NCBI GenBank assembly: GCA_964653075.1
Contig: CAZZAX010000013.1
Span: forward strand, 1-60,493
Direction: 5' to 3'
Source: NIOZ-UU13 sp964653075
GTDB lineage: Bacteria > Planctomycetota > Phycisphaerae > Sedimentisphaerales > Anaerobacaceae
DNA: 60,493 nucleotides
Position numbers and translations under genes: made by a program. Below are positions 1-8,771 of this stretch, one piece after another (the first letter of the stretch is position 1; the number at the start of each line of letters is the position of its first letter). The notes beneath the pieces were generated by a model. It was not told where the DNA came from. It saw nothing but the letters and a program-made list of their open reading frames with translations, and made no database searches.

Positions 1-390
1 CCCGACCTTTATCATACCGCCATGGCAATAGCGTTTATAAGCAACCAGCGGTTTTATGACACGATTTACCAGGAACGATATATGGGGCTGCCCGATGACA
101 ATGAACAGGGATATAAAAACGGTTCACCAATAACATATGCACATCAGCTCGAGGGAAATCTTCTTATCGTTTACGGTACGGGCGATGACAACTGTCACTA
201 CCAGAATTGCCAGGCCCTTATTAACGAGCTGATTAAGCACAATAAGCATTTTTCAATGATGTCGTACCCGAACCGCACCCACGCAATAAAAGAGGGCGAA
301 AATACAAGACGCCACCTCTATGAATTACTTACCGGATACTTAAATGAAAACTTGCCTCCCGGCCCCAGGTGGCAAAGAGATGCGGATTAG
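1..390 (+). CDS. S9 family peptidase (DPP-IV type), C-terminal end only
   Basis: The reading frame is open from base 1, so the gene begins before the window; the first in-frame ATG (base 22) is internal. The visible 129 residues match the end of a prolyl-oligopeptidase (S9) alpha/beta-hydrolase domain. The segment 'RFYDTIYQERYMGLP' corresponds to the family's 'W..YD..YTERYM' stretch. 'YGTGDDNCHYQN' contains the catalytic Asp, and 'YPNRTHAI' contains the catalytic His. The nucleophile Ser would lie upstream, outside the window. Such enzymes cleave dipeptides or short peptides from N-termini, usually outside the cytoplasm, but the export signal cannot be seen here. The next gene starts 30 bases downstream. 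The family is clear; the exact substrate type (DPP-IV or acylaminoacyl peptidase) is inferred. Confidence 0.85.
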   Translation, partial: PDLYHTAMAIAFISNQRFYDTIYQERYMGLPDDNEQGYKNGSPITYAHQLEGNLLIVYGTGDDNCHYQNCQALINELIKHNKHFSMMSYPNRTHAIKEGENTRRHLYELLTGYLNENLPPGPRWQRDAD

Positions 391-419
391 AAAATAATGA
401 TTTATACGGAGCACAAACA

Positions 420-2267
420 ATGAAAAATGGATATTGGCAGAAGATGCTGATGGTGGACTTGACCAACCACAAATCGACAGTGGAATCGATAGCTGAAAAG
501 GACCTGAAGGATTTTATTGGTGGTGCCGGCTTGGGCGCTGAGATTTTGCGGAGAGAGCTGCACGAGAAAATAGAACCGTATGGACCCCAGAACTTACTTA
601 TCTTTGCGACGGGCCCATTACAAGGGCCTGCAGTACCAGGTGGGGCCAAGTTCAGCATCGTTGGCATATCTCCACTTACCGGGACGTTCGCGGATACTGC
701 GGCCGGTGCAGCGTGGGGGCCAGCATTGAAAGATGCGGGATATGATGTACTTGTGATCAAAGGAGTATCTGAAAATCCTGTGTACATTCGGATTGTGGAT
801 GACGATGTCCAGATCAAAGATGCCCGCGACCTATGGGGCAAGGATACCTTTGAAACGATTGATGCAATTCACGAACAGACAGGTGACAAGAGACTCAGTG
901 TTGCAGCTATCGGTCCCGCTGGGGAACAGAAGGCGGCGATTGCGTGTATCGCCGTGGATAAACACAGTTTTGCCGGGCGATGTGGCCTTGGTGCGATTAT
1001 GGGGTCAAAAAACATCAAAGCTGTGGCCGTACGTGGAACCAGGAAGGTTGAGGTGCATGACCCACAAGCCACAGAGGAACTGATCAAAAAGGTACAGAGA
1101 CAAATATATGAAACGGTCGTAGAAAATGAGTTCAGGTTACATGGAACGCCGGGGCTTTGTGAGACTGCGGAAGGATTAGGCGATATGCCTATTAAATACT
1201 GGGAGCAGGACGTTTGGCCTGAGGGAGCTAAAAAACTTGGTGCGCCAAATTATACTAAAGTCTTAAACGCCAAGCCCTTGCCGTGTAAGTATTGCCCGAT
1301 TGGATGTCATCGTAAGATTACGATTACTGAGCCTGAAGAATACAAGTATGAAGGAATCGGACCAGAGTATGAGACACTCGGATTGATGGGTACAAATCTG
1401 CTGATAAATGACCCTAAGGTTGTTGCTATTGCAAATGATATTGCCAACCGATTGGGGCTGGATACTATCAGTGTCGGAGCTATGGTTGGTTTTGCTATGG
1501 AGTGTTTTGAAAAAGGATGGATTACAACTGCCGATACTAATGGATTGGAACTGAAATGGGGTGACCCGAAGGCATTATTTGCTTTGGTCGAACAGATTGG
1601 ACGACGGGAAGGTTTTGGTGCGGTCTTTGCTGAAGGCACTTTGGAGGCGGCTAAGAAGATTCATCAAGACTCTGTAGCTGAGGTCGTGCATTGCAAGGGG
1701 TTGGATTTTCCTGCGCACGATCCACGGGCCTGTATTTCGCTGGCGCCTACTTATGCTACGGGAACACGTGGTGCCTGTCATTTCCGTGGTCCTTCCGAGG
1801 ACGTTGAAATGGCCGGCTTTTTCATTCCCGAAGTTGGCATCAAAGAGGGAACGGTGAAGTTCTTTGAAAGAGAGAATCAGAGCAGATTGGCCGTAAAGTG
1901 CCAGGACCTTGGAGTTTTGATCAATTCGCTTGTGCTTTGCATGTTTATGGTGGATGGCGGTGACTGGTCCTTGACAGACATTTCTGAGATGTTTAACGCA
2001 ATTACTGGATGGGATTATTCTGTAGATGACTTGATGCTGGCCAGCCAGCGAGGTTTCACAGTGCAGAGGCTTAACAATATTCGGGATGGTTATTATAAGG
2101 CCTCGGACATCCTTCCCAGGAAGATGTTCAAGGCGGCAAAGGAAGGTTTCCGTGCCGATAAGACGATACCATTTGAAGGCTTGATGAAAGATTACTATGC
2201 TTTGCGAGGCTGGGATGAAAATGGGGAGCCGACGAAGGAAACGTTGAAAAGACTGAATTTGGCGTAG
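420..2267 (+). CDS. Tungsten-type aldehyde:ferredoxin oxidoreductase family protein
   Basis: A 615-residue protein of the AOR family, which usually carries a tungsto-bispterin and one 4Fe-4S cluster and oxidises aldehydes with ferredoxin in the cytoplasm of anaerobes. Cluster ligands are visible as C289, C292 and C296 (CKYCPIGC) plus C507 in 'NSLVLC', spaced as in archaeal AOR. The N-terminal pterin domain ('FIGGAGLGAEIL', 'GPLQGPAVPGGAKFSIVGISP') and 'GPEYETLGLMG' are intact. The usual D-x-x-G-L-C around the last Cys reads N-S-L-V-L-C, so the Asp and Gly are replaced; this may indicate a different substrate. I chose the ATG at 420 because it has an upstream GGAG and avoids overlap; a GTG at 369 is in frame but poorly supported. 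MoaD- and MoeB-like genes follow directly, as in many AOR operons, which suggests dedicated cofactor assembly. Confidence 0.9.
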   Translation: MKNGYWQKMLMVDLTNHKSTVESIAEKDLKDFIGGAGLGAEILRRELHEKIEPYGPQNLLIFATGPLQGPAVPGGAKFSIVGISPLTGTFADTAAGAAWGPALKDAGYDVLVIKGVSENPVYIRIVDDDVQIKDARDLWGKDTFETIDAIHEQTGDKRLSVAAIGPAGEQKAAIACIAVDKHSFAGRCGLGAIMGSKNIKAVAVRGTRKVEVHDPQATEELIKKVQRQIYETVVENEFRLHGTPGLCETAEGLGDMPIKYWEQDVWPEGAKKLGAPNYTKVLNAKPLPCKYCPIGCHRKITITEPEEYKYEGIGPEYETLGLMGTNLLINDPKVVAIANDIANRLGLDTISVGAMVGFAMECFEKGWITTADTNGLELKWGDPKALFALVEQIGRREGFGAVFAEGTLEAAKKIHQDSVAEVVHCKGLDFPAHDPRACISLAPTYATGTRGACHFRGPSEDVEMAGFFIPEVGIKEGTVKFFERENQSRLAVKCQDLGVLINSLVLCMFMVDGGDWSLTDISEMFNAITGWDYSVDDLMLASQRGFTVQRLNNIRDGYYKASDILPRKMFKAAKEGFRADKTIPFEGLMKDYYALRGWDENGEPTKETLKRLNLA

Positions 2268-2295
2268 TGAAAAACAGTACAATGAGGTATGTCTG

Positions 2296-2529
2296 ATGTT
2301 GGTCAACGTAAAACTCATGAGTATGTTTGCCAAATATCTGAAGAATCACCCGGACGGCAGGGTGGATGTTAAAGAGGGCGCCACCGTTCGCGAGTTGGCA
2401 GAAATGCTTGGATTGCCCCTCAAGCTTGTTCGGATCATTACCGTAAATGGCAAACAGAAAGACCTTGATAAGATCCTTTCTGATGGGGATTTGGTCTATA
2501 TTTTCCCTCCTGCCATAGGTGGAGGCTGA
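2296..2529 (+). CDS. MoaD/ThiS family sulfur-carrier protein
   Basis: A 77-residue beta-grasp protein ending in Gly-Gly-Gly, with the '(P)PAIGGG' tail of MoaD/ThiS sulfur carriers. The C-terminal glycine would be adenylated and thiocarboxylated to donate sulfur for the dithiolene of molybdopterin or tungstopterin. It lies 28 bases after the AOR gene and 5 bases before a ThiF/MoeB-like E1 gene, so carrier and activating enzyme sit with their likely client. No MoaE is seen in the window. The family is clear from the length, the glycine tail and the hydrophobic pattern 'VRELAEMLGLP'. A role specific to the AOR cofactor is an inference from the operon. Confidence 0.88.
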   Translation: MLVNVKLMSMFAKYLKNHPDGRVDVKEGATVRELAEMLGLPLKLVRIITVNGKQKDLDKILSDGDLVYIFPPAIGGG

Positions 2530-2534
2530 TTTTG

Positions 2535-3377
2535 GTGAAATCGGTTACAAGCATAATTAGCCCCGATGAAGAAAGAATTTTGGAGCCGTATTTTGCGGGA
2601 TGTGAAGCTTCAGAGATTGCTATGCGGCAGGTGGAAAGAATTTCAACTGAAACCAGCATTTGCCTTAGGAAGGTCGAATGGCTCGCTATTAAGAAGGGTG
2701 TTGCTCCTCAGCGTTATCTTCGCAATCTGGGCACTTTCTATTACGCAGGGCAGTTGAAGCTTTTTGAAAGCACGGTGGTATTAGTGGGCCTCGGCGGTCT
2801 GGGTGGACAATTACTTGAGCAGCTTGGCCGGGTGGGTATTGGGGAAATTATTGCAGCAGACCCGGACGTTTTCGAGGAAACCAACCTGAACAGGCAGTTG
2901 TTGTCAAATGAAGCTAACTTCGGAAAGGAAAAGATCAACGAAGCAAAGGAGCGTCTGGAGAAGATTAATAAAGCCGTTGAGTTTACCGGTTTTCAGAGTC
3001 ATCTTGATGAGCTGCCTGATGAAGTTTGGGAGAAAACTGACTTGGTGTTTGACTGCCTGGATAATATTGACGACAGGCTGGTTCTCGCACAAAAATGCTC
3101 GACATCAAACTGTCCGCTGGTCCACGGTGCCATCGCCGGATGGTATGGTGAAGTGGGTGTCGTTTGGCCCGGTAGCAAAATGCTGGAGAAACATTACCAG
3201 GGCCAGAATGAAGGCTTGGAAAAAGAACTCGGGACGCCACCTTTTACTGCTGCAGTAGCTGCAAACCTAATGGGGGCGAAAGGCTGTCAAATTCTTATGG
3301 GCAAACACCAATCCAGACAATCAACAATTCATTTCTTCGATTTGCTTGAGAACGACTGGGAAAATATCCAAATGTAA
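2535..3377 (+). CDS. ThiF/MoeB/HesA-family adenylyltransferase (E1-like)
   Basis: A 280-residue E1-like protein. The nucleotide-binding loop is 'GLGGLGGQLLEQLGRVGIG' at about residues 85-103, followed by 'DPDVFEETNLNRQLL' with the conserved Asp, Asn and Arg-Gln that bind ATP, and 'FDCLDNIDDRLVL'. About 75 residues precede the fold, which is an unusual N-terminal extension ('DEERILEPYFAG...'). The paired CxxC zinc ligands of E. coli MoeB are not obvious. The GTG at 2535 is preferred over the TTG at 2532 because GGAGG (2521-2525) then stands 9 bases upstream. It would adenylate the C-terminal glycine of the adjacent MoaD-like carrier. It is the last gene of the AOR operon and ends convergently with the DapA-family gene. 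Confidence 0.87.
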   Translation: MKSVTSIISPDEERILEPYFAGCEASEIAMRQVERISTETSICLRKVEWLAIKKGVAPQRYLRNLGTFYYAGQLKLFESTVVLVGLGGLGGQLLEQLGRVGIGEIIAADPDVFEETNLNRQLLSNEANFGKEKINEAKERLEKINKAVEFTGFQSHLDELPDEVWEKTDLVFDCLDNIDDRLVLAQKCSTSNCPLVHGAIAGWYGEVGVVWPGSKMLEKHYQGQNEGLEKELGTPPFTAAVAANLMGAKGCQILMGKHQSRQSTIHFFDLLENDWENIQM

Positions 3378-3414
3378 TATTTGGTGTAGATTAATGGCTT
3401 TCAATACAAAGCCA
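3368..3414. other. Two small hairpins between convergent genes
   Basis: CCAAAT/ATTTGG at 3368-3384 overlaps the end of the ThiF-like gene, and TGGCTTT/AAAGCCA follows at 3395-3414. They lie between converging genes and could help stop transcription from either side, but neither is followed by a clear U-run. Function is uncertain. Confidence 0.25.
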
Positions 3415-3446
3415 ACATCCATTTTATCAGCCGCGCCGGAAAGGCT

Positions 3447-4337
3447 TCAAGTCGGAAGTGTTGCTAATATTTCCTTAAGTTGCTGTTTATGTTCATCCGT
3501 AGGTGGCAATAACGGTTTTCTTGGAATGCCATAAGGTCTGCCAAGAATCCCCAAGCCGTCCTTGGTTAGCTGGATGTACTGTCCAGTTGTTTCAAATATG
3601 GTAAACAGTGGCAGCAATTTGAAATATAATTCCCTGGCTTTTTCAAAGTCTTTTTCAATCGAGGCGAGTTCATACAGTTCAACGCATAATTGAGGAAGCA
3701 CATTCGCCACAGGTGCGATCCAGCCGGCCGCCCTCATGATGAACATCTCCAGTGACAGATTATCGCAGCCACAGAAGATCCTCATTTTATTACCACAGAG
3801 CCTTTGTATTTCAGCTACACGGGTGATATCCCCTGAACTTTCCTTAACGTGCGAGATTCTTTCAAACCCGGCTAAGCGGCCAATCAGCTCCGGCTTCATG
3901 TCTACTCCCGATGTGCTCGGATTGTTATACACGATAATCTCAATGTCGCTGTTTTTTGTTATGGTTCTGTAATGGACGAAGATTTCCTCGTTGTTGGGGT
4001 GGCAGTAGTAGGGGGGCACGATCATCACGCCGTCGGCACCAATGTTTGCAGCGTGCTGGGTGTACATGACCGTCTCTTTGGTAGAAACCGACGCCGTACC
4101 GACAACCACCGGCACCTTGCCAGCTACTTCGTCAATGACAATTTTAGCTACTGTTTTGCGTTCCTCTTCAGATAAGGCTGTAAACTCTCCGGTGCTGCCA
4201 TTTGGGATGATACCGTGGACTTTTCCTTCATCGACAAGAAACCTAACATGCTTTCTCAAGGCCGTCTCGTCTACCTTATCATTCTGTGTGAAGGGCGTGC
4301 AAATAACAGCATAGACACCTTGAAATATTTTATTCAT
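3447..4337 (-). CDS. DapA-family (dihydrodipicolinate synthase/N-acetylneuraminate lyase) class I aldolase
   Basis: A 296-residue TIM-barrel lyase with the two hallmarks of the family: 'GSTGEFTALSEEER' (pyruvate carboxylate binding) and the Schiff-base Lys in 'SHVKESSGD'. The proton-relay Tyr is in 'VYNNPS'. Length is normal. These enzymes condense or cleave pyruvate adducts. The sequence alone does not separate lysine-pathway dihydrodipicolinate synthase from sugar-acid or N-acetylneuraminate lyases. The gene stands alone among carbohydrate-degradation genes rather than lysine genes, so a catabolic role is at least as likely. AAGGA stands 8 bases upstream of the ATG. Confidence 0.85.
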   Translation of the reverse strand: MNKIFQGVYAVICTPFTQNDKVDETALRKHVRFLVDEGKVHGIIPNGSTGEFTALSEEERKTVAKIVIDEVAGKVPVVVGTASVSTKETVMYTQHAANIGADGVMIVPPYYCHPNNEEIFVHYRTITKNSDIEIIVYNNPSTSGVDMKPELIGRLAGFERISHVKESSGDITRVAEIQRLCGNKMRIFCGCDNLSLEMFIMRAAGWIAPVANVLPQLCVELYELASIEKDFEKARELYFKLLPLFTIFETTGQYIQLTKDGLGILGRPYGIPRKPLLPPTDEHKQQLKEILATLPT

Positions 4338-4558
4338 TAATCAATCCTTTCGTACCATTGTAATCCAACTGTAGGTCGTCAGCAAGAATGAGACAAAGAA
4401 GTCTCTGATTTAGGAGACGATTTTAGCTCCGGTTGTCATTGTACTATTGTATTCTTTCCTTTCAAGAACTGTTTTTCTTTTCAACTCGGCCCGCTTAACC
4501 AGGATTCTTTCCCGTCGTCCATAAAACACATCATCAGGTGTTACAGTTCCGGTTCCTG
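4338..4558. other. Short intergenic spacer
   Basis: This 221-base spacer lies between the GH51-like gene and the DapA-family gene, both on the minus strand, and would contain the DapA-family promoter. I see no gene, repeat or clear terminator in it. Confidence 0.3.
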
Positions 4559-6094
4559 TTATGCTTGCTGAGTATCCAATTCGACTGCGGAGACTGAGGC
4601 CGGCGGGAAGGTCCAGAAACCATTCTTTGGCAGGTCCTTTTTTACGGGAACTATCCGGTCGGACTGGGTTTGTATAACCTCGAATTCAGGATTTGCAGCT
4701 AATTCGAAAATACGACCTGTTCTTATCTTCATCCCGTTTATCACCAGCTTAGCTGTGGTGGAGCGTTCTCTATTGGTATTGACTACGTGCAGATATATTC
4801 GGTTTGAGCTTCGGCTGGCCGTAACGTCAAGACCATCCGGCACTTCGCTGACATTAACGGCCTTGTCTCCGGTATGATGCCGGTAGAGACTCATGACAAT
4901 AGCAACAGGCATCATATATGATTTTCCACCCGGCACGGGAATCATAATGGCGTTAACCTGCCACCTGGTGCCGCAGAAATCGGCCAATGTTGCAATCTTG
5001 AGCTTGTCACCGTTCCTTTCGTGAACATTTAGCAGCCTTGCGTTTGCAACTCCCGCCGCCCAGGTGGAAAGCACCTCGCACCTATTACGGCCCGGTAAGG
5101 AAAAATGGCATTCGGTGAGAGCCAAAGGCACCGGATAGTCCGCCACCTCCTCACGCATTCTCTTGATTCGAGCTTCATGAACCTTGCAGGCATTCATCAG
5201 GCGTTCCCACGTCCAGGCCGGGTCTTTACGGTACTCAATTCCCCGCAGCGGAGAATTGGGAATATTTCGGTCGGGATTGAACATATGATGAAAGGCAATG
5301 TACTTAAGATGCTCACCGGCGATATCAAGCATCCGGCGGGCCCATCCCCTGTCGCCCCAGCCAATCAAATCAATACCAGGATCTTCTTTTCGCATGGCTT
5401 TGGCAAAGGCAACGGTCTTCTTTGCAGCGGTCTCGCAGTCGAAAGCATTGCGGTCGTGTGAGGTTTCATTTCCGATCTGCCATAGATGGATATTATAAGG
5501 TTCTCTTACACCGTGTTTGATTCGCTCCCTGCTGTTGGCGGCGTTACAGTATCTTACCCATTCGGCCGCTTCCTCAGGCCCCGCCCAACGAATGCTGCCT
5601 TTGGGATCTCGCTGCCATTTCTTTCTGCCGTCAGACTCGAAGTTCACACAGATGAGGGGCTCAGCTCCGGTCTGCCGACAGAAATCCACGAACTCATGGG
5701 TGCCGACCTGGTTGGTATCTACTCCGCCCCACAATAAATTGAGCATTGGTTTTCGCTGGTCTCGCGGCCCCACGGCCTCCTTCCATTTATAATAAGAAAT
5801 GAAGCATCCTCCCCATCGTATAAGAGAAGGCGACAGTTTTCTGGTGACCTCTACGACATCCTCTCGCCAGCAGTCCCGCTTGAAATCCCAAGCTGCCGCT
5901 ACGGAACCGTCCGTCGTACCCAAAGGCTCCATGAACTGCATATAAAGATACGGAGACAGATCGAATCGCGGCTCAGGACTGACTACAAGTAATGAGGTTT
6001 CTTCTCCGGCATAAGCCGGGGCCATCGCCAGCGAAGCGGCTCCCAGACCCATAGCCTTTATGAAATCACGTCGCGTGCTGTTTTGTTCGCTCAT
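4559..6094 (-). CDS. Tat-exported GH51-like alpha-L-arabinofuranosidase family protein
   Basis: A 511-residue protein with a Tat leader ('STRRDFIKAMGLGAASLAMA') and probable cleavage near AYAG. The body resembles GH51: 'PSLIRWGGCFISYYKWKEAVGPRDQR', a substrate-region 'VGTHEFVDFCRQTGAEPLICVN', the acid/base Glu in 'LWQIGNE', and a candidate nucleophile Glu in 'LALTECHFS'. GH51 enzymes remove arabinofuranose from hemicellulose, and some act on glucans. The ATG at 6094 has AGGAG 8 bases upstream; a GTG six codons earlier would contain that ribosome site and is rejected. The usual 'DEW' around the nucleophile is 'TEC' here, so activity and sugar specificity need testing. It would act in the periplasm after folding in the cytoplasm. 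Confidence 0.75.
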   Translation of the reverse strand: MSEQNSTRRDFIKAMGLGAASLAMAPAYAGEETSLLVVSPEPRFDLSPYLYMQFMEPLGTTDGSVAAAWDFKRDCWREDVVEVTRKLSPSLIRWGGCFISYYKWKEAVGPRDQRKPMLNLLWGGVDTNQVGTHEFVDFCRQTGAEPLICVNFESDGRKKWQRDPKGSIRWAGPEEAAEWVRYCNAANSRERIKHGVREPYNIHLWQIGNETSHDRNAFDCETAAKKTVAFAKAMRKEDPGIDLIGWGDRGWARRMLDIAGEHLKYIAFHHMFNPDRNIPNSPLRGIEYRKDPAWTWERLMNACKVHEARIKRMREEVADYPVPLALTECHFSLPGRNRCEVLSTWAAGVANARLLNVHERNGDKLKIATLADFCGTRWQVNAIMIPVPGGKSYMMPVAIVMSLYRHHTGDKAVNVSEVPDGLDVTASRSSNRIYLHVVNTNRERSTTAKLVINGMKIRTGRIFELAANPEFEVIQTQSDRIVPVKKDLPKNGFWTFPPASVSAVELDTQQA

Positions 6095-6306
6095 ATTCGG
6101 ATTCTCCTTCACTCAACGGTAATTTTCCGGTGAAAACTTGCCTTACCGCATTACCGGGTTTTCTAATCATAATAGTACCTCAATCAGCCCCCTTTTTGCA
6201 ACCTTATGCTTTAATAGAAATAAAGTTACTTGGTTATAATATAGACTTGCGGGGAAACGAAGTTTACTTGTTTGAGGAAGCAGAAGGCTTATAGTCAGTT
6301 TTTTCC
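6095..6306. other. Intergenic region between divergent genes
   Basis: This AT-rich stretch lies between the divergent GH51-like gene and the promoter at 6307. It should hold the minus-strand promoter of the GH51-like gene, but I cannot pick one with confidence. No ORF or repeat was recognised. Confidence 0.3.
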
Positions 6307-6336
6307 TTGACTGGAAAGTATATTATCTGGTATAAA
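6307..6336 (+). promoter_or_regulatory. Promoter of modular protein gene 1 (shared promoter family)
   Basis: TTGACT (6307-6312), an 18-base spacer and TATAAA (6331-6336), preceded by a T-rich 'TTTTCC'. The same arrangement (TTGAC[T/A], N18, a TGG-ending spacer, TATAnA) lies upstream of the two paralogous genes at 12665-12694 and 33533-33562. Transcription would start near 6343. Confidence 0.75.
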
Positions 6337-6342
6337 TAACAT

Positions 6343-6540
6343 TAGTTAAGCTTTGCCCGTGTAATCGGGTATTTGCGGCTTTTGAGCTTCCGGCGAGTGT
6401 GGCTCTTGTGGTTTTTCATAGAGGAGGAATTGTTGCGTATTATGCGAAGAACAGAATCGAGACGAAGATTTTGCGCTTTTCAGGAAGATATTTAACGTTT
6501 CCATTGTAAATCTATATTTATTTTTTGAAGGAGGATTATT
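6343..6540 (+). promoter_or_regulatory. Long 5' leader of modular protein gene 1
   Basis: An untranslated leader of about 198 nt, partly alignable with the leaders of the two paralogues. Shared blocks are 'TTAG..AAG.TTTG' just after the start, 'GTGTAATC.GG.AT.TG' about 30 nt in, an internal 'TAGAGGAGGA' near 6418-6428, and 'AAATCTATATTT' before the gene's ribosome site. The internal GGAGG precedes short ORFs that are not conserved in sequence. The leader may be a regulatory RNA element; I cannot assign a known class. Confidence 0.5.
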
Positions 6541-8580
6541 ATGTGTAAAAGACTAATCTATTTGATTTCCTTTGTTTTGGTGTTAGTTGTTGTCCAGCCG
6601 GTAACTCATGCACAACAAGTCGAGAACTTATTGTTAAATCCAAGTTTCGAAGAGGATGAGGATATCCTCGCCGATCCGGCCTGGGAACAATGGACTACCT
6701 GGGGTTATGACAGCGGTTTAAACAGTACCGTCGAAATCGATGAAACCGAATTCATTGACGGCACAAGAAGCCTCAGGGTTAACCCAACGGGAGATACCAA
6801 CTGGTATTTCATTGTGCTGCAAGACTATATACCGCTCGAAGTTGGCACAGAGTATACCGCCAGCTTCTGGGCCAAAGCGGAAGAACCTCGCCCCCTCACA
6901 GTGAAGTTTAAAGCAACGGACAACTCACTTGATTGGGGACAGACAGACTTTGAGCTGACAACCGAATGGGCTGAGTACACCTTTACTTCTGAAGCTGTAA
7001 ATGCCGAGGGAAAGCTTGAGTTTCACTGTGCCGGCAGTGAAGTTCCGGTCTGGCTGGATTTTATTTATGTTTATGAAGGAGAGTATGTTGCCGGAATCGG
7101 ACCGTCATTATCATCGCCCCCGGAAATAGCGACTGATCCGAATCCGGCTGATGGCGCCATACATGCCAATACGTGGGCGAACCTTTCCTGGAAGCCGGGA
7201 GTTAATGCAGTCACCCACGATGTTTACTTCGGCGATAATTTGGACGATGTGAATAATGGCGCAGAGGGCACATTCGCTGGCAATCAGGCCGGGACGTTTA
7301 TTATTGCCGGCTTTCCCGGATTTCCTTATCCGGACGGTCTTGTTCCGGGCACTACTTACTACTGGCGAATTGACGAGGTCAATGAAGCCGATCCTAACAG
7401 CCCCTGGAAAGGTGACGTCTGGAGCTTTAGTATTCCCCCCAAAACTGCATACTTTCCTGAACCTGCTGATAGCGCAGAATCTGTGAACATCAATGTTGAT
7501 CTCAGATGGACACCAGGCTTCGGCGCGAAACTGCACACCGTTTACTTCGGCGACAATTTTGAAGATGTTGACAGTGCAACCGGTGGTCTTACTCAGGGAA
7601 CAACCACCTATAATCCCGGCACACTTAAAATGGCCGGGACTTACTTCTGGCGTGTCGATGAATTCGATGTTGTCGAAACGCACAAAGGCAATGTCTGGAG
7701 CTTTATCACCGAGGGCGCCGTCGGCGGCCCAGTTCCGGCCAACGGAGCGGTGGATGTAACTCAATCACCGATTCTCGCGTGGACACCGGGAGTGTTCGGT
7801 GCTTCGCATGAGGTTTACTTAGGGACAGATAAAGATGCCGTGAAAAATGCCGATACTGGTTCACCTGAGTATAAAGGCAGCGGGAATCCTGGCTCTGAGA
7901 GCTATGACGCCGGAGAGCTTGAATGGAATACTACCTACTACTGGCGTGTTGATGAAGCCAATAATGCCAACGCCGACAGCCCGTGGACAGGCCCTCTATG
8001 GAGCTTTACCACCGCTAACTTCCTTATAATTGACGACTTTGAGGCTTACAATGACCTTGACCCTGCCGACCCTGATAGCAACAGGATATTTAACGCCTGG
8101 GTAGACGGATTCGACAACCCGGCTATAAACGGCTCTGTCGTCGGTTATGAAAATCCTCCTTTTGCCGAGCAGACTATCGTTCACGGCGGTTCTCAGTCGA
8201 TGCCGTTGTTCTACGACAACGGTGTCGGGAAATCCGAGGCGACTTCTGTCTTAACTTCCAATCGTGACTGGACAGTGAAAGGCGTCAACACACTGACAAT
8301 CTGGTTCAGGGGTGATTCGGATAATGCTGCTGAAACTATGTATGTCGTTCTCAACGGCAGCGCCATGGTCAATAATGATAATTCCGATGCAGCACAGACA
8401 AATTCCTGGACCCAATGGAATATCGACCTGACCCGCTTTACAGACCAGGGAGTGAATCTTTCCAATGTCAATTCGATTACTGTCGGTTTCGGTAACAGGA
8501 GCAACCCGGCAGCCGGTGGTTCAGGCATGGTGTTTTTCGATGATATTCGTTTGTATGCTCTGGAGTTGGCAGCACCATAA
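6541..8580 (+). CDS. Secreted modular protein 1: CBM (CenC-like) module, fibronectin-like repeats, C-terminal domain
   Basis: A 679-residue exported protein. A Sec signal peptide (about 1-24, 'MCKRLIYLISFVLVLVVVQP') is followed by a carbohydrate-binding-like beta-sandwich (about 27-180, 'LLLNPSFEEDEDILADPAW'; CBM4/9 type). Three tandem fibronectin-like repeats follow (about 195-490), each with 'PADGA', 'HDVYFGDN', 'TYYWRIDE' and 'GDVWSF' marks. The conserved C-terminal domain (about 493-677) starts 'NFLIIDDFEAYND' and ends 'GMVFFDDIRLY'. The scaffold after residue 195 is shared with the genes at 12891 and 33820, which carry different N-terminal modules. No catalytic motif is seen. A role in binding glycans or cell-surface polymers is inferred. 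The ribosome site GAAGGAGG is strong. Confidence 0.85.
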   Translation: MCKRLIYLISFVLVLVVVQPVTHAQQVENLLLNPSFEEDEDILADPAWEQWTTWGYDSGLNSTVEIDETEFIDGTRSLRVNPTGDTNWYFIVLQDYIPLEVGTEYTASFWAKAEEPRPLTVKFKATDNSLDWGQTDFELTTEWAEYTFTSEAVNAEGKLEFHCAGSEVPVWLDFIYVYEGEYVAGIGPSLSSPPEIATDPNPADGAIHANTWANLSWKPGVNAVTHDVYFGDNLDDVNNGAEGTFAGNQAGTFIIAGFPGFPYPDGLVPGTTYYWRIDEVNEADPNSPWKGDVWSFSIPPKTAYFPEPADSAESVNINVDLRWTPGFGAKLHTVYFGDNFEDVDSATGGLTQGTTTYNPGTLKMAGTYFWRVDEFDVVETHKGNVWSFITEGAVGGPVPANGAVDVTQSPILAWTPGVFGASHEVYLGTDKDAVKNADTGSPEYKGSGNPGSESYDAGELEWNTTYYWRVDEANNANADSPWTGPLWSFTTANFLIIDDFEAYNDLDPADPDSNRIFNAWVDGFDNPAINGSVVGYENPPFAEQTIVHGGSQSMPLFYDNGVGKSEATSVLTSNRDWTVKGVNTLTIWFRGDSDNAAETMYVVLNGSAMVNNDNSDAAQTNSWTQWNIDLTRFTDQGVNLSNVNSITVGFGNRSNPAAGGSGMVFFDDIRLYALELAAP

Positions 8581-8632
8581 CCATATAAAGTTAATTGATT
8601 GAGTTTTCTAAGATAATATGTTAATGTCGATT

Positions 8633-8674
8633 AGGGGCCTGTACTGATTAGTTCAGTATAGGCCTCTTTATTTT
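8633..8674 (+). terminator. Rho-independent terminator of modular protein gene 1
   Basis: A hairpin of about 15 bp (AGGGGCCTGTACTGA with TTCAGTATAGGCCTCT) is followed by TTTATTTT. Nearly the same hairpin ends the two paralogous units, at 14951 and 36045. Confidence 0.88.
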
Positions 8675-8771
8675 GGGATTGAATAAAACGGTAAAATTTT
8701 AACTATCCCCCAACAAGAATTTACTTACTGTCTGAAGTTTGTATAAAAAGGATAAAAAGGATTCGTAATTT

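Noticed and set aside
7111..7764. A 217-codon minus-strand frame within modular gene 1 and similar frames within genes 2 and 3
   Set aside because: Shadows of the repeated scaffold; the same antisense frame recurs because the repeats recur.
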